Positions 51,169 through 61,957 of a DNA stretch of 64,000 nt are shown here, one piece after another; within the stretch, counting starts at the first letter, position 1; each line of letters starts with the position of its first letter. Origin of the DNA: Streptomyces roseochromogenus subsp. oscitans DS 12.976 (GTDB taxonomy: Bacteria > Actinomycetota > Actinomycetes > Streptomycetales > Streptomycetaceae); NCBI RefSeq assembly GCF_000497445.1, contig NZ_CM002285.1, positions 1,132,234-1,196,233 on the forward strand, written 5' to 3'. Made by a program: the position numbers and the translations under genes. Under the pieces are notes generated by a model. It did no database searches, had not been told where the DNA came from, and saw only the letters and a list, made by a program, of their open reading frames with translations.

Positions 51169-51729
51169 AATGATTCGGTCCGGATCAGCGTGTGCAGGAC
51201 ATGGGTGACCAGAGGCAGGTCTTGGCCAGGCTCAGCAGCATCCACGCACGTTCATCGCTCATTCGCCGCCGGGCGGCGCAGAAGTGCGGAATCGTCGGTT
51301 CTATTCGGCGCGGCCTGTGAGTGGTTGGCGGTGAGCCCATCGCCGATTCCTCCCGGTCGATTCTAAGTCACCGGCATCAGCGCCCTGTAGGCCATCGGCG
51401 CCGTGCATGTCGAGTTCTTCGCGCAGGTGCGCCCGGCGAGCACGCTCACCCGAGGTGTCGGCCCTGGCCCACCCCTCGCTGCTGGTCGAGGTGGGCCGCT
51501 TCGATCGCCCTCGCCGGCGCAGCCGGCGACGGTTCGTCCTGGGCATCGGTGCCGGATCCGTAAGCGCCGCTGATGCGCGAGTGTTCACCGACGGACCGTG
51601 CCGCGCGGTGAACGGACCCCGGGAGGGCTCGCGCGGAGGGCGTCTACGCCGCGCCCTCCGACAGCCTCGGGCACATCGCTGAGGAGGCCCTGGCAGCCTC
51701 CCTCGACCTGTGACCCCCCTCCCCCGATG
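51169..51729. other. Gap between cloF and cloG, no intact gene
   Basis: Over 500 bp without a convincing ORF. Plus-strand fragments near 51450-51700 (VSALAHPSLLVEVGRFDRP, then EGVYAAPSDSLGHIAEEAL in another frame) look like the ruins of a gene. The cloG promoter should lie at the left end. No operator resembling the NovG site was seen here. Confidence 0.4.
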
Positions 51730-52818
51730 TCAGGCGTCCGCTGGCCACTTCCTGCGACGTAGTTCGTGCAGGAGGTCCTCAGCCTTGCGCGGAGTGACCG
51801 AAATGGTGACCGTACGGTCGAGGCTGTCCGGCCGCTGCGAGATGTTGATGCCGCGCATCACCACCCCGGCGCTTGCCACGTCCCTGAAGAGGCGAGCCAA
51901 CTCTGTCGGCCGGTCTTCGACGAAAACATCGATGTCCGCGAGTCCGGTCTCCGTGGGGATCCCGTACCTGCCGGGAATGCGGTTGCAGCCATCGATGCCA
52001 CGCTGGATGAACTCCAGCAGATGACCATCAGGCTCCGCGGGCGAGCCGCTTCCGTCCGCGACAGCTCTGAGTGTCTCCAACAGAGTTGTCAGGTCCAGAC
52101 TCAGCTTTTCCAGCTCACTCACGACCGGAGCCGCATTCGCGGCGAGGGCCTGTGTCCACGATGTGGCGGAGTCGACCCCGATGAGCTGGGGTATCTCCGA
52201 CCACACGCCTCCCAGCAGCCGTAACGCGATGCTGTCCGCCTCCGTCAAGCGAGCGGCGGCGAGCGTGAGAACGACCTGGGGGACGAGCGTGCCGAGGGCG
52301 ATCGCCCGGTCGTGCGCCTCGGCATCCAGGACGACCGGTATCGCCCCGCACAAGGCGACCAGTTCGAGAGCGCAGTTCAGTGCGGAAGCATCTGTTTCCG
52401 CTGCGGGCACGAGCGCCCACGGCCGTCCGTCGAACAGGTCGTCCTGCGCCGCCAAAGGACCGGATCCCGGCCGTCCCACCAGTGGATGACCACCCACCAC
52501 AGTGGCAAGGTCACAACCCAGTGCTTCGAGTTCACGCAAGGACGAGACCTTCACTCCCGCCACGTCGACGTAAAAGCGAGCGGTTCCCCTCGACTGGTGA
52601 GACGCGATCACCGGTGCCACTTGGGCCGGCGGCACGGCGACCACCGCCAGGTCCACCGCTTCCGGCGGTTCCTCGGCCATCCCGGCACCGACCGCTTCGG
52701 AAATGCGCAGTGCGACGGGACTGACGTCCATGAGGTAGGTGTCGACGCCTTGCTTCCGCAGCGACAGACCGATCGACGTGCCGATCATTCCGGTCCCGAT
52801 TATCACGGCCGTGTGCAC
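51730..52818 (-). CDS. cloF: Prephenate dehydrogenase (CloF)
   Basis: Converts prephenate to 4-hydroxyphenylpyruvate, the substrate of CloQ and a precursor of tyrosine. GTG 52818 has GGGAGA 5 nt upstream and starts directly at the NAD site VIIGTGMIGTSIGLSLRKQG; the longer frame is discarded. The TyrA fold is supported by FYVDVAGVKVSSLREL, VGGHPLVGRPGSGPLAA and DLFDGRPWALVPA. A C-terminal ACT-like regulatory segment follows (DIDVFVEDRPTELARLF). Length 362. One TTA codon lies at 52222-52224. Having this gene in the cluster boosts precursor supply; cloE lies 76 bp upstream. Confidence 0.93.
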   Translation of the reverse strand: MHTAVIIGTGMIGTSIGLSLRKQGVDTYLMDVSPVALRISEAVGAGMAEEPPEAVDLAVVAVPPAQVAPVIASHQSRGTARFYVDVAGVKVSSLRELEALGCDLATVVGGHPLVGRPGSGPLAAQDDLFDGRPWALVPAAETDASALNCALELVALCGAIPVVLDAEAHDRAIALGTLVPQVVLTLAAARLTEADSIALRLLGGVWSEIPQLIGVDSATSWTQALAANAAPVVSELEKLSLDLTTLLETLRAVADGSGSPAEPDGHLLEFIQRGIDGCNRIPGRYGIPTETGLADIDVFVEDRPTELARLFRDVASAGVVMRGINISQRPDSLDRTVTISVTPRKAEDLLHELRRRKWPADA

Positions 52819-52894
52819 GTTGATCTCCCGTAATCCTTTCGGGGCCGTCACGCAGCAGTGCCGTAAGGCAGCGATGCCGTATGAGCGCATTCGA

Positions 52895-53548
52895 TCAAAT
52901 GGCTTCGTCGACGACGGATGAGATCCAATCCGTCAGAGTCAGGTTGCTACGCCGCGCCGCCTCCCTCCATCGTTCGAGACGTAACTCGTCTAACTGGAGG
53001 CTGAGCTGAACCTGGCGCCGGAGATCACCTTCTTCGCCCGACATGCTGGCCCGGATCTGTTTGCGCAGCTCGTTCCTCGACCAGTTCAGTCGCACTGCGA
53101 AGTCGAGCCAGTGGTCCTGTTCGGCTTCCGAGAGAGCTGCCACTTCCATGTGATGTTGGAATGTGAGGCCGTCTCGCCGGCGGGACGGCTCGAATTTCCT
53201 CGCCACCCAGGCATAATTTCGCAGCGTTTGATAGTCGAGCTTGGTCTCCTTCATTGCCCGGCGGTATCGGTCACCGTACTGGTTCTGTCCGAACACCAAC
53301 CAATCACCGATCCACCAGGCCGACGAGTCGCATACCGCGAGGATCCTTCCGCCGAGGCGGCACCATGCCTCCAGGGAGAGATCTCGCGGGATCTGAAGCC
53401 TGGTCCTCTCGGCCGAAACCTCCAGGCCGAGATACGAGGCGTGCCTTGATTGCTTGCTGTCAACGGGGGTCGCCTCTCCCGCAGTCGGCCTCACCGGAGT
53501 GGTGCCGCTTCCCCCAGCCTTCGAAGCTGTCTGACCAGACGCGACCAC
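52895..53548 (-). CDS. cloE: LmbU-type regulator (CloE)
   Basis: Homologue of NovE and LmbU, a family of positive regulators found in aminocoumarin and lincomycin clusters. I choose GTG 53548: GGGAGG lies 4 nt upstream and the product is 217 residues; the frame extends to a GTG at 53611 without a ribosome site. Motifs: RTRLQIPRDLSLEAWCRLG, WWIGDWLVFGQNQYGDRYRR (conserved across LmbU), LRNYAWVARKFEPSRR. The C-terminal part resembles a ribbon-helix-helix tail (LERWREAARRSNLTLTDWI). Two TTA codons (52991 and 52982) lie close together near the end. It is the most upstream gene of the cluster. Confidence 0.9.
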   Translation of the reverse strand: MVASGQTASKAGGSGTTPVRPTAGEATPVDSKQSRHASYLGLEVSAERTRLQIPRDLSLEAWCRLGGRILAVCDSSAWWIGDWLVFGQNQYGDRYRRAMKETKLDYQTLRNYAWVARKFEPSRRRDGLTFQHHMEVAALSEAEQDHWLDFAVRLNWSRNELRKQIRASMSGEEGDLRRQVQLSLQLDELRLERWREAARRSNLTLTDWISSVVDEAI

Positions 53549-53696
53549 GATGCCTCCCGTTTCCGTCGTCAGGACAAGCAAGTCGGCGTGGCCTCGGTCC
53601 ATCTGAGACACGCCGCTTCGACCGACCGATCATCAGATTAACTCCGCGCACCTCCAGACCTTGCGTGAGCCACTGATACATCGCACCTCATACTAC

Positions 53697-53990
53697 TTAT
53701 AGTATGGCGAAATTGGGTGATCTGCTTGCCGCCGTCGAAGCCCCGGCATTCGGATCCGGCCTCGGCGACAAGCCGTGGTCACGCCAGCGGCGGAAGAACG
53801 CGTACATCCGATCCCACGGCAGGAAGTCGGCAGGCATGGCGCGCCATTTGATGCCGTTGTCCACCAGAGAGCGGATCGCATCCGGCATCGCGGGGTGGCA
53901 GTACACCTCCGGCCGCCCGCCCCGGCCACGCATCCAGCTGGGCGTCGGCAGCAGTCGCCGGATGGTCGACGGAGAGCCCAGCAGTCACAC
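53697..53990 (-). pseudogene. IS5-family transposase relic beside cloE
   Basis: The minus frame has the N-terminal pattern of IS5-type transposases: MRGRGGRPEVYCHPAMPDAIR, LVDNGIKWRAMPADF, PWDRMYAFFRRWRDHGL. The catalytic DDE region is missing, and the preceding codons are in another frame. It ends abruptly near 53700, about 150 bp before cloE. It marks the right boundary of the cluster. Confidence 0.7.
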
Positions 53991-54560
53991 ACGGGGTGGC
54001 CGAGGTGGATGCCGCCTCGGCGGTGGCGTGCGCCTGCGACAACAGGGCGTCCTGGACTGCTCGTTGGCGTAAACACCTCCGAGCTGCCAAGAGGCCCTGC
54101 CCTCAGACCCGAACCGTGTCGCGTCCACCCCGATCGACAAGTCAGTGATCACGCACCCGCGTCCGCGCAGCGGGCGGAAGGTCAGCGGGCGCAGATGCGG
54201 CTGGGACGCATGCTGGCCTCTTGCTGACCTGGGGGCCTCCCTCGCGCCCCGGAGCTGCGCAAACGCCAATGTACAGCGGCCGGTTTTCCCGCGGTGCGGG
54301 TTCGGATCCCGCGGCAGAGGCGGGCGGCGTCCAGCATCGCGGCATGGACGTTCCTACCGTTGCGCACCAGCATCTGGGGCCTGCGCGCCAGGAGCTCCGT
54401 CAAGTCGACGGCCCCGAGGCCGGTCGGAGGGGCGTGATCGCGACGCCGTTCTCCGCCAGTGAGTTGAAGTAACCGCACGCCGTGAACGAGCCGACATGTG
54501 AGAGCGTTCGCTCGGGAGTGACGATCTCGGCAGTGGCGCCCGTGCGGACGAGAGACTCCA
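53991..54560. other. Debris between the IS5 relic and the FCD remnant
   Basis: No intact gene. A minus-strand piece around 54080-54180 (DLSIGVDATRFGSEGRASWQL) and another near 54330-54430 (LLARRPQMLVRNGRNVHAAM) look like fragments of former genes that I cannot name. Confidence 0.4.
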
Positions 54561-54703
54561 CCGCATGTTCGTGACGGTCCTGGACATGAACTACAGCCAG
54601 GCCTGCGACACATCACCAACGATGATGCCACCGAGACGTGTCTGGGACCACCTTGGCGGACAGGTCCCGGCTGCGACCGGGGGCTCTCCGGGCCCGGTGC
54701 ACT
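54561..54703 (+). pseudogene. Remnant of an FCD-regulator gene homologous to the end of the 13078-14940 fusion
   Basis: The DNA at 54567-54612 nearly repeats 14688-14733 (both encode RMFVTVLDM-x-YSQACDT), and 54640-54703 resembles 14875-14940 (ending in a shared CACTGACxCGGAG). The middle of the domain is deleted, and the frame is broken. It lies just upstream of the right-hand GntR-glyA pair, as the intact copy lies beside the left-hand pair. Confidence 0.75.
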
Positions 54704-54776
54704 GACACGGAGAATCGCCGGCCCCGTCGCGAACTCGCGTGAAAGAAAAGCGAGTTGCCAGCCGCACAGTGCCGTC

Positions 54777-55442
54777 TCAGACGGCGTCGCGAATGGCGCG
54801 TTCGAAGCCCTCGACGTGGCTGCGGGCGAGCCGTGCCGCCGTGTCGGGATCACCGGCGACGATCGCCTCGATCAGCGGTCCGTGTTCTCCGACATGGCCG
54901 GCCATGTCGGACAGCCGGTCGATGAACAGGCACCAGATGCGGGTGGCCAGGTTGTCGTAGCGGACGAGGGTGTCGTCCAGATACGGGTTGTGCGTGGCGG
55001 CGTAGATGGCGCGGTGGACCTGAAGGTCCAGGTGCAGGAGTTCGGCGGCGTCGCGCCGGCGGGAATCCGCGCGCTCCAGCTCCTGGCGCAGGGCTGTCAG
55101 GGTCGCCCGGTCCGTGGCCGTGGCGCGCCGCGCGGCCAGGGCGGCGGCCAGGGGCTCCAGCTCCTGGCGCACCTCGGAGATATGGGCCAGGTCGGTGATG
55201 TTCACTTCGGTGGCGAAGGTGCCGCGCCGGGGGTAGGTCGTGATCAGGCGCTCGTACTGGAGCCGCTTCAGGGCCTCGCGCACCGGTGTCCGGCCCACAC
55301 CGAGGGACTGTGCCAGCTGGTCCTCGTTGATCGGCGCGCCGGGGCGGATCTCGAGCATGACGAGGCGGTCACGGAGGGCGCGGTAGGCGCGCTCGGCGAG
55401 GGACAGTTCCTCGCCCCTGGGCTCGGTCGCCATCTGCTGCAT
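54777..55442 (-). CDS. GntR-family regulator (FCD subfamily) of the glyA-sox operon
   Basis: ATG 55442 (GGGGG site upstream) gives 221 residues. It has a winged helix ([39 protein letters not shown]) and an FCD effector domain with metal ligands [20 protein letters not shown] and SHVEGFERAI. It is divergent from glyA-soxBDAG with a perfect 14-bp palindrome between them, so it most likely represses that operon until sarcosine, glycine or a related metabolite is present. It is the paralogue of the regulator at 15201-15854. Confidence 0.87.
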   Translation of the reverse strand: MQQMATEPRGEELSLAERAYRALRDRLVMLEIRPGAPINEDQLAQSLGVGRTPVREALKRLQYERLITTYPRRGTFATEVNITDLAHISEVRQELEPLAAALAARRATATDRATLTALRQELERADSRRRDAAELLHLDLQVHRAIYAATHNPYLDDTLVRYDNLATRIWCLFIDRLSDMAGHVGEHGPLIEAIVAGDPDTAARLARSHVEGFERAIRDAV

Positions 55443-55507
55443 GAAGCCCCCTTGGCCGCATCGGCCCTCTTGACCTGTCCGGCTAGCTCCCATACCTTAC
55501 CGCAGAG

Positions 55508-55521
55508 ACTGATATATCAGT
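55508..55521. promoter_or_regulatory. Putative GntR operator upstream of glyA-sox
   Basis: ACTGATATATCAGT is a perfect 14-bp palindrome in the divergent gntR/glyA promoter region, with a near-identical element at 15913-15925 in the paralogous locus. Assignment to the adjacent FCD regulator is inferred. Confidence 0.7.
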
Positions 55522-55558
55522 TGGCTATTATTAGTCGTCTTCCCAGGATGGTGTACAG

Positions 55559-56860
55559 ATGGCAACCACCCCGTCGACCACGGTCACCTCCTCCCTCTCC
55601 CGCCCGCTGAGCGAGCTCGACCCGGAGGTCGCCGCCGCGGTGGACGCCGAGCTTTGCCGTCAGCGGTCGACGCTCGAAATGATCGCCTCGGAGAACTTCG
55701 CCCCGGCCGCCGTCCTGGACGCCCAGGGCTCGGTACTGACGAACAAGTACGCCGAGGGCTACCCGGGCCGCCGCTACTACGGCGGCTGCGAACACGTGGA
55801 CGTCATCGAGCAGTTGGCCATGGCCCGGGTGAAGGACCTGTTCGGCGCCGAGGCCGCGAACGTGCAGCCGCACTCGGGCGCCCAGGCCAACGCGGCCGCG
55901 ATGTTCGCGCTGCTCCAGCCCGGCGACACGATCCTCGGCCTCGACCTGGCGCACGGCGGGCACCTCACCCATGGCATGCGCCTCAACTACTCCGGCAAGC
56001 TGTACGACGTCGTGCCGTACCACGTGCGCCAGTCCGACCTGCGCATCGACATGGACGAGGTCGAGCAGCTCGCCCTCGCTCACCGGCCCAGGATGATCGT
56101 CGCCGGCTGGTCGGCCTATCCCCGACAGCTCGACTTCGCCGCGTTCCGGCGGATCGCTGACGAGGTGGGCGCCTACCTGATGGTGGACATGGCGCACTTC
56201 GCCGGACTGGTGGCCGCGGGCCTGCACCCGAACCCCGTGCCGTACGCCGACGTCGTCACGACCACCACGCACAAGACCCTCGGCGGCCCGCGCGGCGGTG
56301 TGATCCTCAGCCGGGCCGGTCTGGCCAAGAAGATCAACTCCGCGGTCTTCCCGGGCCAGCAGGGCGGCCCGCTGGAGCATGTCATCGCGGCGAAGGCGGT
56401 GGCCTTCAAGGTGGCGGCGAGCGAGGAGTTCAAGGAGCGCCAGCGGCGCACCCTGGACGGCGCCCGCATCCTCGCCGGCCGGCTGCTGGCCGACGATGTG
56501 GCCGAGGCCGGGATCACGGTGCTGACCGGCGGCACCGAGGTCCACCTGGTCCTGGTCGACCTGCGCGACTCCGCGCTCGACGGGCAGCAGGCCGAGGACC
56601 GGCTGCACCGCATCGGCATCACCGTCAACCGCAACGCGGTGCCGTTCGACCCACGCCCGCCGATGGTCTCCTCGGGGCTGCGGATCGGCACGCCTGCCCT
56701 GGCCACCCGGGGCTTCGGCGCGACGGAGTTCCGCGAGGTCGCCGACATCGTCGCCGAAGCCTTGAAGGGCGAACAGGCCGACGACGAACTGCGCGACCGG
56801 GTCGAGAAGCTCGCCGGCGCGTTCCCCCTCTATCCCCACCTGAACGGAGCCGCGGCATGA
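55559..56860 (+). CDS. glyA: Serine hydroxymethyltransferase
   Basis: Interconverts glycine plus methylene-tetrahydrofolate with serine; here it probably uses glycine and the methylene-folate released by sarcosine oxidase. The 433-residue PLP enzyme is complete: [48 protein letters not shown], the PLP lysine K239 in [33 protein letters not shown], and the C-terminal domain with [14 protein letters not shown]. The stop overlaps the soxB start as ATGA. Its N-terminal 270 residues are closely similar to the left-hand chimera, which lacks the rest. Confidence 0.97.
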   Translation: MATTPSTTVTSSLSRPLSELDPEVAAAVDAELCRQRSTLEMIASENFAPAAVLDAQGSVLTNKYAEGYPGRRYYGGCEHVDVIEQLAMARVKDLFGAEAANVQPHSGAQANAAAMFALLQPGDTILGLDLAHGGHLTHGMRLNYSGKLYDVVPYHVRQSDLRIDMDEVEQLALAHRPRMIVAGWSAYPRQLDFAAFRRIADEVGAYLMVDMAHFAGLVAAGLHPNPVPYADVVTTTTHKTLGGPRGGVILSRAGLAKKINSAVFPGQQGGPLEHVIAAKAVAFKVAASEEFKERQRRTLDGARILAGRLLADDVAEAGITVLTGGTEVHLVLVDLRDSALDGQQAEDRLHRIGITVNRNAVPFDPRPPMVSSGLRIGTPALATRGFGATEFREVADIVAEALKGEQADDELRDRVEKLAGAFPLYPHLNGAAA

Positions 56861-58077
56861 CCGCCGAGCCGCTGCCGGAGCATCCGGACTTCCTCTGGCG
56901 CAATCCCGAGCCGCGCACTTCGTACGACGTCGTCATCGTCGGCGCGGGAGGCCACGGCCTGGCCACCGCCTACTACCTCGCCAAGAACCACGGCATCACC
57001 AAGGTCGCCGTCCTGGAGAAGGGCTGGCTGGCCGGCGGCAACATGGCCCGCAACACCACGATCATCCGCTCCAACTACCTGTGGGACGAGAGCGCGGCGA
57101 TCTACGAGCACGCCCTCAAGCTGTGGGAAGGCCTCCCGGCGGAGCTGGACTACGACTTCCTGTTCAGCCAGCGCGGCGTCCTCAACCTCGCGCACACCCT
57201 CCAGGACGTCCGCGAGGGCGTGCGCCGCGTCAATGCCAACCGCCTCAACGGAGTCGACGCCGAGTGGCTGGAGCCGGACGAGGTCGCCGAGGTCTGCCCC
57301 ATCCTCAACGTCTCGCCCCGCACCCGGTATCCGGTCCTGGGCGGCACCTTCCAGCCGCGGGCCGGTATCGCCAAGCACGACCACGTCGCCTGGGCGCTGG
57401 CCCGCCGCGCCGACGAGCTGGGCGTGGACCTGATCCAGGGCTGTGAGGTCACCGGTTTCCTCAAGGACGGCGACCGGGTCGTGGGCGTCGAGACCAGCCG
57501 CGGCCGTATCCTCACCGGCCGGGTCGGACTCGCGGCCGCCGGACACAGCGGCGTGCTGGCACGGCTGGCCGGCTTCCGGCTGCCCGTGCAGTCCCACCCC
57601 CTCCAGGCGCTGGTCTCCGAGCTGCACGAGCCGGTGCACCCCACCGTGGTGATGTCGAACCATGTGCATGTCTACGTCTCCCAGGCCCACAAGGGCGAAC
57701 TGGTGATGGGCGCGGGTGTCGACGCCTACAACGGCTACGGGCAGCGCGGCTCCTTCCATGTGATCGAGCGTCAGATGGCAGCCGCCGTCGAGCTGTTCCC
57801 GGTCTTCGCCCGTGCCCATGTGCTGCGCACCTGGGGCGGCATCGTCGATGTCACCCCGGACGCCTCCCCCATCGTCGGCAGCACCCCCGTCGAGAACCTC
57901 TATGTCAACTGCGGCTGGGGCACGGGCGGTTTCAAGGCCACTCCGGCGGCCGGCTGGACCTTCGCGCACACCATCGCCACGGGCGAACCGCATCCGCTGA
58001 ACGCCCCTTTCGCCCTCGACCGCTTCACGACGGGCGCGTTGATCGACGAGCACGGCGCGGCAGCCGTGGCCCACTGA
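56857..58077 (+). CDS. soxB: Sarcosine oxidase subunit beta
   Basis: FAD subunit that oxidatively demethylates sarcosine to glycine. The 406 residues start with an amine-oxidase-type dinucleotide fold ([20 protein letters not shown], about residues 27-46), then [15 protein letters not shown], which contains the conserved region before the covalent-flavin His of the family, [14 protein letters not shown] end (here [28 protein letters not shown], given in part). It is coupled to glyA and followed after 10 bp by soxD. Electron flow to oxygen yields peroxide; methylene-folate forms on SoxA. Confidence 0.95.
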   Translation: MTAEPLPEHPDFLWRNPEPRTSYDVVIVGAGGHGLATAYYLAKNHGITKVAVLEKGWLAGGNMARNTTIIRSNYLWDESAAIYEHALKLWEGLPAELDYDFLFSQRGVLNLAHTLQDVREGVRRVNANRLNGVDAEWLEPDEVAEVCPILNVSPRTRYPVLGGTFQPRAGIAKHDHVAWALARRADELGVDLIQGCEVTGFLKDGDRVVGVETSRGRILTGRVGLAAAGHSGVLARLAGFRLPVQSHPLQALVSELHEPVHPTVVMSNHVHVYVSQAHKGELVMGAGVDAYNGYGQRGSFHVIERQMAAAVELFPVFARAHVLRTWGGIVDVTPDASPIVGSTPVENLYVNCGWGTGGFKATPAAGWTFAHTIATGEPHPLNAPFALDRFTTGALIDEHGAAAVAH

Positions 58078-58087
58078 GGAGGACCTG

Positions 58088-58369
58088 GTGCTTCTGATCA
58101 CCTGCCCGTGGTGCGGTCCTCGGGACGAGACCGAGTACCACTACGGGGGACAGGCTCACGTCCCCTACCCCCAGAACCCGGCGGAACTCTCCGACGCGGA
58201 GTGGGCCGAGTACGTCTTCTACCGCGACAACCCCAAGGGCCCCTTCGCCGAGCGGTGGGTGCACAGCACCGGCTGCCGGCGCTGGTTCAACGTCCTGCGG
58301 GACACCGCCACCTATGAGGTGCTCGCCTCCTACCGGCCCGACGAGCCCCGCCCCGGAGGGAACCGATGA
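58088..58369 (+). CDS. soxD: Sarcosine oxidase subunit delta
   Basis: A 93-residue zinc-binding subunit stabilising the heterotetramer. The ligands seen in this family are present: Cys6 and Cys9 in [16 protein letters not shown], His59 and Cys63 in [14 protein letters not shown]. Start GTG 58088 follows GAGGAGG. The stop overlaps soxA as ATGA. Confidence 0.95.
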   Translation: MLLITCPWCGPRDETEYHYGGQAHVPYPQNPAELSDAEWAEYVFYRDNPKGPFAERWVHSTGCRRWFNVLRDTATYEVLASYRPDEPRPGGNR

Positions 58370-61254
58370 CCGACCAGCACTTCCGGCGCCGGCAGGGTGG
58401 CCGTATCGACCGCGGCACCGTGCTGCGGTTCACCGTCGACGGGCGGGAGCTGACCGGGCACCCAGGCGACACCGTCGCCTCGGCCCTGCTGGCGAACGGC
58501 CTCGTCGAGGTCGCCCCGTCGCTCTACCGCCATCGCCCTCGCGGCATCGTCTCCGCGGGCGTCGAGGAGCCCAACGCCCTGGTACAGCTTGAGGGCCCGT
58601 GCTCGGAGGGCATGCTTCCGGCGACGACGGTGGAGCTGTACGACGGCCTGTGCGCCACCACCCTGTCCGGCATGGGCCGGCTCGACCCGAGCCCCGACCC
58701 CGCCGTCTACGACAAGAAGTACGTGCACACCGACGTCCTGGTCGTCGGCGCCGGACCCGCCGGGCTCGCAGCCGCCGCCGCTGCCGTGGAATCCGGCGCG
58801 CGGGTCATCCTCGTCGACGACCAGCCCGAGCCCGGCGGTTCGCTGCTCTCCGGCCGCACCGAGAGGGTCGGCTCGCGGACCGCCCTCCAGTGGGTCGCCG
58901 ACGTGCGCTCGGCACTCGACGCCGCCCCCGAGGCCGTCGTACTGCAACGCACCACGGCCTTCGGGTCGTACGACGACAACTACGTGCTGGCCCTGCAACG
59001 GCGCACCGACCACCTCGGAGCCGACGCCCCCGAACCGTCCGCGGGCGTCTCCCGCCAGCGGCTGTGGCACATCCGGGCCCGCCAGGTGGTCCTGGCGACC
59101 GGCGCGCACGAGCGCCCCCTGGTCTTCGCCGGCAACGACCGCCCCGGGGTGATGCTCGCCGGGGCCGTGCGCTCGTACCTCAACCGGTACGCCGTGGCTC
59201 CGGGCACGCGGGCCGTGGTGAGCACGACCAATGACAGCGCCTACGACACGGTCGCCGACCTGCACGCCGCCGGGATAGACATCGCCGCCGTCGTGGACGC
59301 GCGCCCCGAGCTGTCAAACCGGGCCGCCGCAGCCGCCGGGGCGACCGGGGTGCGGGTGCTGACGGGCAGTGCGGTGGTCGACACCGCGGGCGGCAGCCGG
59401 ATCACCGGTGTCACCGTCCGGGCTCTCGACGACAGCGGTCGGCTCACCGGTGATCCGGAGTCGTTCGCCTGCGACCTGCTCGCGGTCTCGGGCGGGTGGA
59501 GCCCGGTGGTGCACCTGCACAGCCAGCGTCAGGGCCGGCTGCGCTGGGACGAGGAACTGGTCGCCTTCGTCCCCGACGGCACCGTGCGGGACCAGCAGGT
59601 CGTCGGTGCGGCCCGAGGGACGTACGACCTCGACAGCGCTCTGGCCGAAGGGGCGCGGGCCGGTGCGCGGGCCGCGACGGACGCCGGGTTCCCGGTACCC
59701 GTGCCGCCGCCCGGCGATGCGCGGTCCGGGTCCGGCTCGGTGCGTGCGCTGTGGCTGGTACCCGCGCCTGACGGGGACCCCGGCAGCTGGGACACCCACT
59801 TCGTCGACCTGCAGCGCGATGTCACGGTCGCCGGTGTCTGGCGGTCCACCGGCGCCGGCATGCGCGGCGTCGAGCACGTCAAGCGCTACACCTCGCTCGG
59901 CACGGCGAACGACCAGGGCAAGACGTCCGGTGTCAACGCGATCGGCGTCATCGCCGAGGCCCTCGGCGGTTCACTCGGAGAGATCGGCACCACGGCCTAC
60001 CGGGCACCGTACACACCGGTGGCGTTCGCCGCCCTGGCCGGGCGGGAGCGCGGCGACCTGTTCGACCCGGAGCGCACAACCTCCCTCCACAGCTGGCATG
60101 TCGCTCAGGGCGCGGAGTTCGAGGACGTCGGGCAGTGGAAGCGCCCCTGGTACTACCCCCGGCCCGGTGAGGACATGGACACGGCCGTGGCCCGTGAATG
60201 CCGCGCCGCCCGTGAGGGGGTCGCGTTCATGGACGCCTCCACCCTCGGCAAGATCGAGATCTGGGGCGCGGACGCGGGCGAGTTCCTCAACCGGATCTAC
60301 ACCAACGCCTTCAAGAAGCTGAAGCCCGGCATGGCTCGCTACGGCGTGATGTGCAAGCCCGACGGCATGATCTTCGACGACGGTGTGACGCTGCGTCTGG
60401 ACGACAACCGCTACTTCATGAGCACCACGACCGGTGGCGCCGCCGGGGTTCTGGACTGGCTGGAGGAGTGGCTGCAGACCGAGTGGCCCGAACTCGACGT
60501 CCACTGCACCTCGGTGACCGAGCAGTGGGCGACGATCGCTGTCGTCGGCCCGCGATCGCGCGAGGTCGTGGCCCAGATCGCCCCCCAAGTCGACCTGTCC
60601 AATGACGAGTTCCCCTTCATGGCCTTCCGCGAGACCACCCTGGCCTCCGGCGTCCCGGCCCGTATCTGCCGGATCTCCTTCTCCGGCGAACTCGCCTACG
60701 AGATCAACGTCTGCGCGTGGTACGGCCTGGCGGTCTGGGAGGAGGTGTACGCGATCGGCCGGCCGTACGGCATCACTCCGTACGGCACCGAGACCATGCA
60801 CGTCCTGCGGGCCGAGAAGGGCTACATCATCGTCGGCCAGGACACCGACGGCACCGTCACACCGCACGATGCGGGGATGTCGTGGGTGGTCTCGAAGCAG
60901 AAGGACTTCATCGGCAAGCGGTCCTTCTCCCGCACCGACACCTCCCGCACCGGCCGCAAGCAGTTGGTCGGCCTGCTCCCGGCCGACCGCACGACCCGGC
61001 TGCCCGAGGGCACCCAACTCGTCGCGCCCGGCGTGCCGATCACTCCCGAGTCCGGGCCGGTGCCGATGCTCGGCCACGTCACCTCCAGCTACCACAGCCC
61101 GGCCCTCGGCCGCCCGTTCGCCCTCGCCCTCGTCGCCGACGGGCGGGCAAGGACCGGCGAGACCCTGCTCGCACCGGTCGGCGATGCCCTGGTGCCCGTC
61201 GAGGTGACCGACTTCGTCCTCTACGACCCCGAAGGGACCAAGCGCGATGGCTGA
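58366..61254 (+). CDS. soxA: Sarcosine oxidase subunit alpha
   Basis: The large 962-residue subunit carrying NAD and tetrahydrofolate sites. Domains in order: an N-terminal ferredoxin-like segment ([23 protein letters not shown], about 20-100), a pyridine-nucleotide oxidoreductase core ([20 protein letters not shown] near 125; [22 protein letters not shown] near 240), and from about 580 a GcvT-like aminomethyltransferase domain ([67 protein letters not shown]). The latter binds tetrahydrofolate and captures formaldehyde. Length and domains are standard. It overlaps soxG by 8 bp. Confidence 0.96.
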   Translation: MTDQHFRRRQGGRIDRGTVLRFTVDGRELTGHPGDTVASALLANGLVEVAPSLYRHRPRGIVSAGVEEPNALVQLEGPCSEGMLPATTVELYDGLCATTLSGMGRLDPSPDPAVYDKKYVHTDVLVVGAGPAGLAAAAAAVESGARVILVDDQPEPGGSLLSGRTERVGSRTALQWVADVRSALDAAPEAVVLQRTTAFGSYDDNYVLALQRRTDHLGADAPEPSAGVSRQRLWHIRARQVVLATGAHERPLVFAGNDRPGVMLAGAVRSYLNRYAVAPGTRAVVSTTNDSAYDTVADLHAAGIDIAAVVDARPELSNRAAAAAGATGVRVLTGSAVVDTAGGSRITGVTVRALDDSGRLTGDPESFACDLLAVSGGWSPVVHLHSQRQGRLRWDEELVAFVPDGTVRDQQVVGAARGTYDLDSALAEGARAGARAATDAGFPVPVPPPGDARSGSGSVRALWLVPAPDGDPGSWDTHFVDLQRDVTVAGVWRSTGAGMRGVEHVKRYTSLGTANDQGKTSGVNAIGVIAEALGGSLGEIGTTAYRAPYTPVAFAALAGRERGDLFDPERTTSLHSWHVAQGAEFEDVGQWKRPWYYPRPGEDMDTAVARECRAAREGVAFMDASTLGKIEIWGADAGEFLNRIYTNAFKKLKPGMARYGVMCKPDGMIFDDGVTLRLDDNRYFMSTTTGGAAGVLDWLEEWLQTEWPELDVHCTSVTEQWATIAVVGPRSREVVAQIAPQVDLSNDEFPFMAFRETTLASGVPARICRISFSGELAYEINVCAWYGLAVWEEVYAIGRPYGITPYGTETMHVLRAEKGYIIVGQDTDGTVTPHDAGMSWVVSKQKDFIGKRSFSRTDTSRTGRKQLVGLLPADRTTRLPEGTQLVAPGVPITPESGPVPMLGHVTSSYHSPALGRPFALALVADGRARTGETLLAPVGDALVPVEVTDFVLYDPEGTKRDG

Positions 61255-61876
61255 GCCGACGATCGACACGGGCGCGGGACCGTTGGCCCTGCGCACCAGC
61301 CCCCTGGCGCATCTGGAGGAACGGATGCGTGCCGCCGGCGTCACCGGCGCTCGCGGCGTCGCGCTGACCGAGTGGCCGTTCCTCACCATGGTGAACCTGC
61401 GGGTCGACCCCGCTTCCGGAGCGGCCGACCGCATCGAGAAGACCCTGGGGGCGCCGCTCCCGCGGCTGTGCGGCCACACCAGTGCATCCGGTCCGCACAC
61501 GGTCGTCTGGCTCGGCCCCGACGAGTGGCTCGTGCTCTCCCAGGCCGACGGGACCGCTGTGACCGCCGAGTTGCGGCAGGCGCTCGCGACAGACCCGGGC
61601 TCGGTCGTGGACGTCTCGGCGAACCGCACCACGCTGGAGCTGAGCGGCCCGGCCGCCCGGCAGGTGCTGGAGAAGGGCTGCCCACTGGACCTGCATCCCC
61701 GCGCCTTCGGGCCCGGCCGGGCGGTGTCGACCACGGTGGGACCGGTCCCCGTGCTGCTCTGGCAGGTCGACGACCGGCCGGCTTACCGTCTCTTCCCGCG
61801 CTCCTCGTTCGCCGTCTACCTGGCCCACTGGCTCATCGACGCGATGAGCGAGTACCGCGGCCCGGAGGTCCCCTGA
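61247..61876 (+). CDS. soxG: Sarcosine oxidase subunit gamma
   Basis: A 209-residue GcvT-like fold subunit of heterotetrameric sarcosine oxidase: [67 protein letters not shown]. It helps form the folate-binding cavity with SoxA. Last gene of the operon gntR/glyA-soxB-D-A-G; an inverted repeat follows. sdaA and purU, often companions of such operons, are absent here and represented at the left-hand locus. Confidence 0.93.
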   Translation: MAEPTIDTGAGPLALRTSPLAHLEERMRAAGVTGARGVALTEWPFLTMVNLRVDPASGAADRIEKTLGAPLPRLCGHTSASGPHTVVWLGPDEWLVLSQADGTAVTAELRQALATDPGSVVDVSANRTTLELSGPAARQVLEKGCPLDLHPRAFGPGRAVSTTVGPVPVLLWQVDDRPAYRLFPRSSFAVYLAHWLIDAMSEYRGPEVP

Positions 61877-61890
61877 ACCGGACGGAGTGA

Positions 61891-61950
61891 GAGCCTGTGT
61901 CACATACCCGGTCGGATCAGCGCGCCCGGCCGGAGATGTGATAAAGGCTC
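61891..61950. terminator. Likely bidirectional terminator between soxG and the cyclodeaminase-family gene
   Basis: GAGCCTGTGTCACAT (61891-61905) and ATGTGATAAAGGCTC (61936-61950) pair at 13 of 15 positions around a loop that is itself GC-rich. It lies between converging stop codons 81 bp apart. Confidence 0.65.
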
Positions 61951-61957
61951 TGACGGA

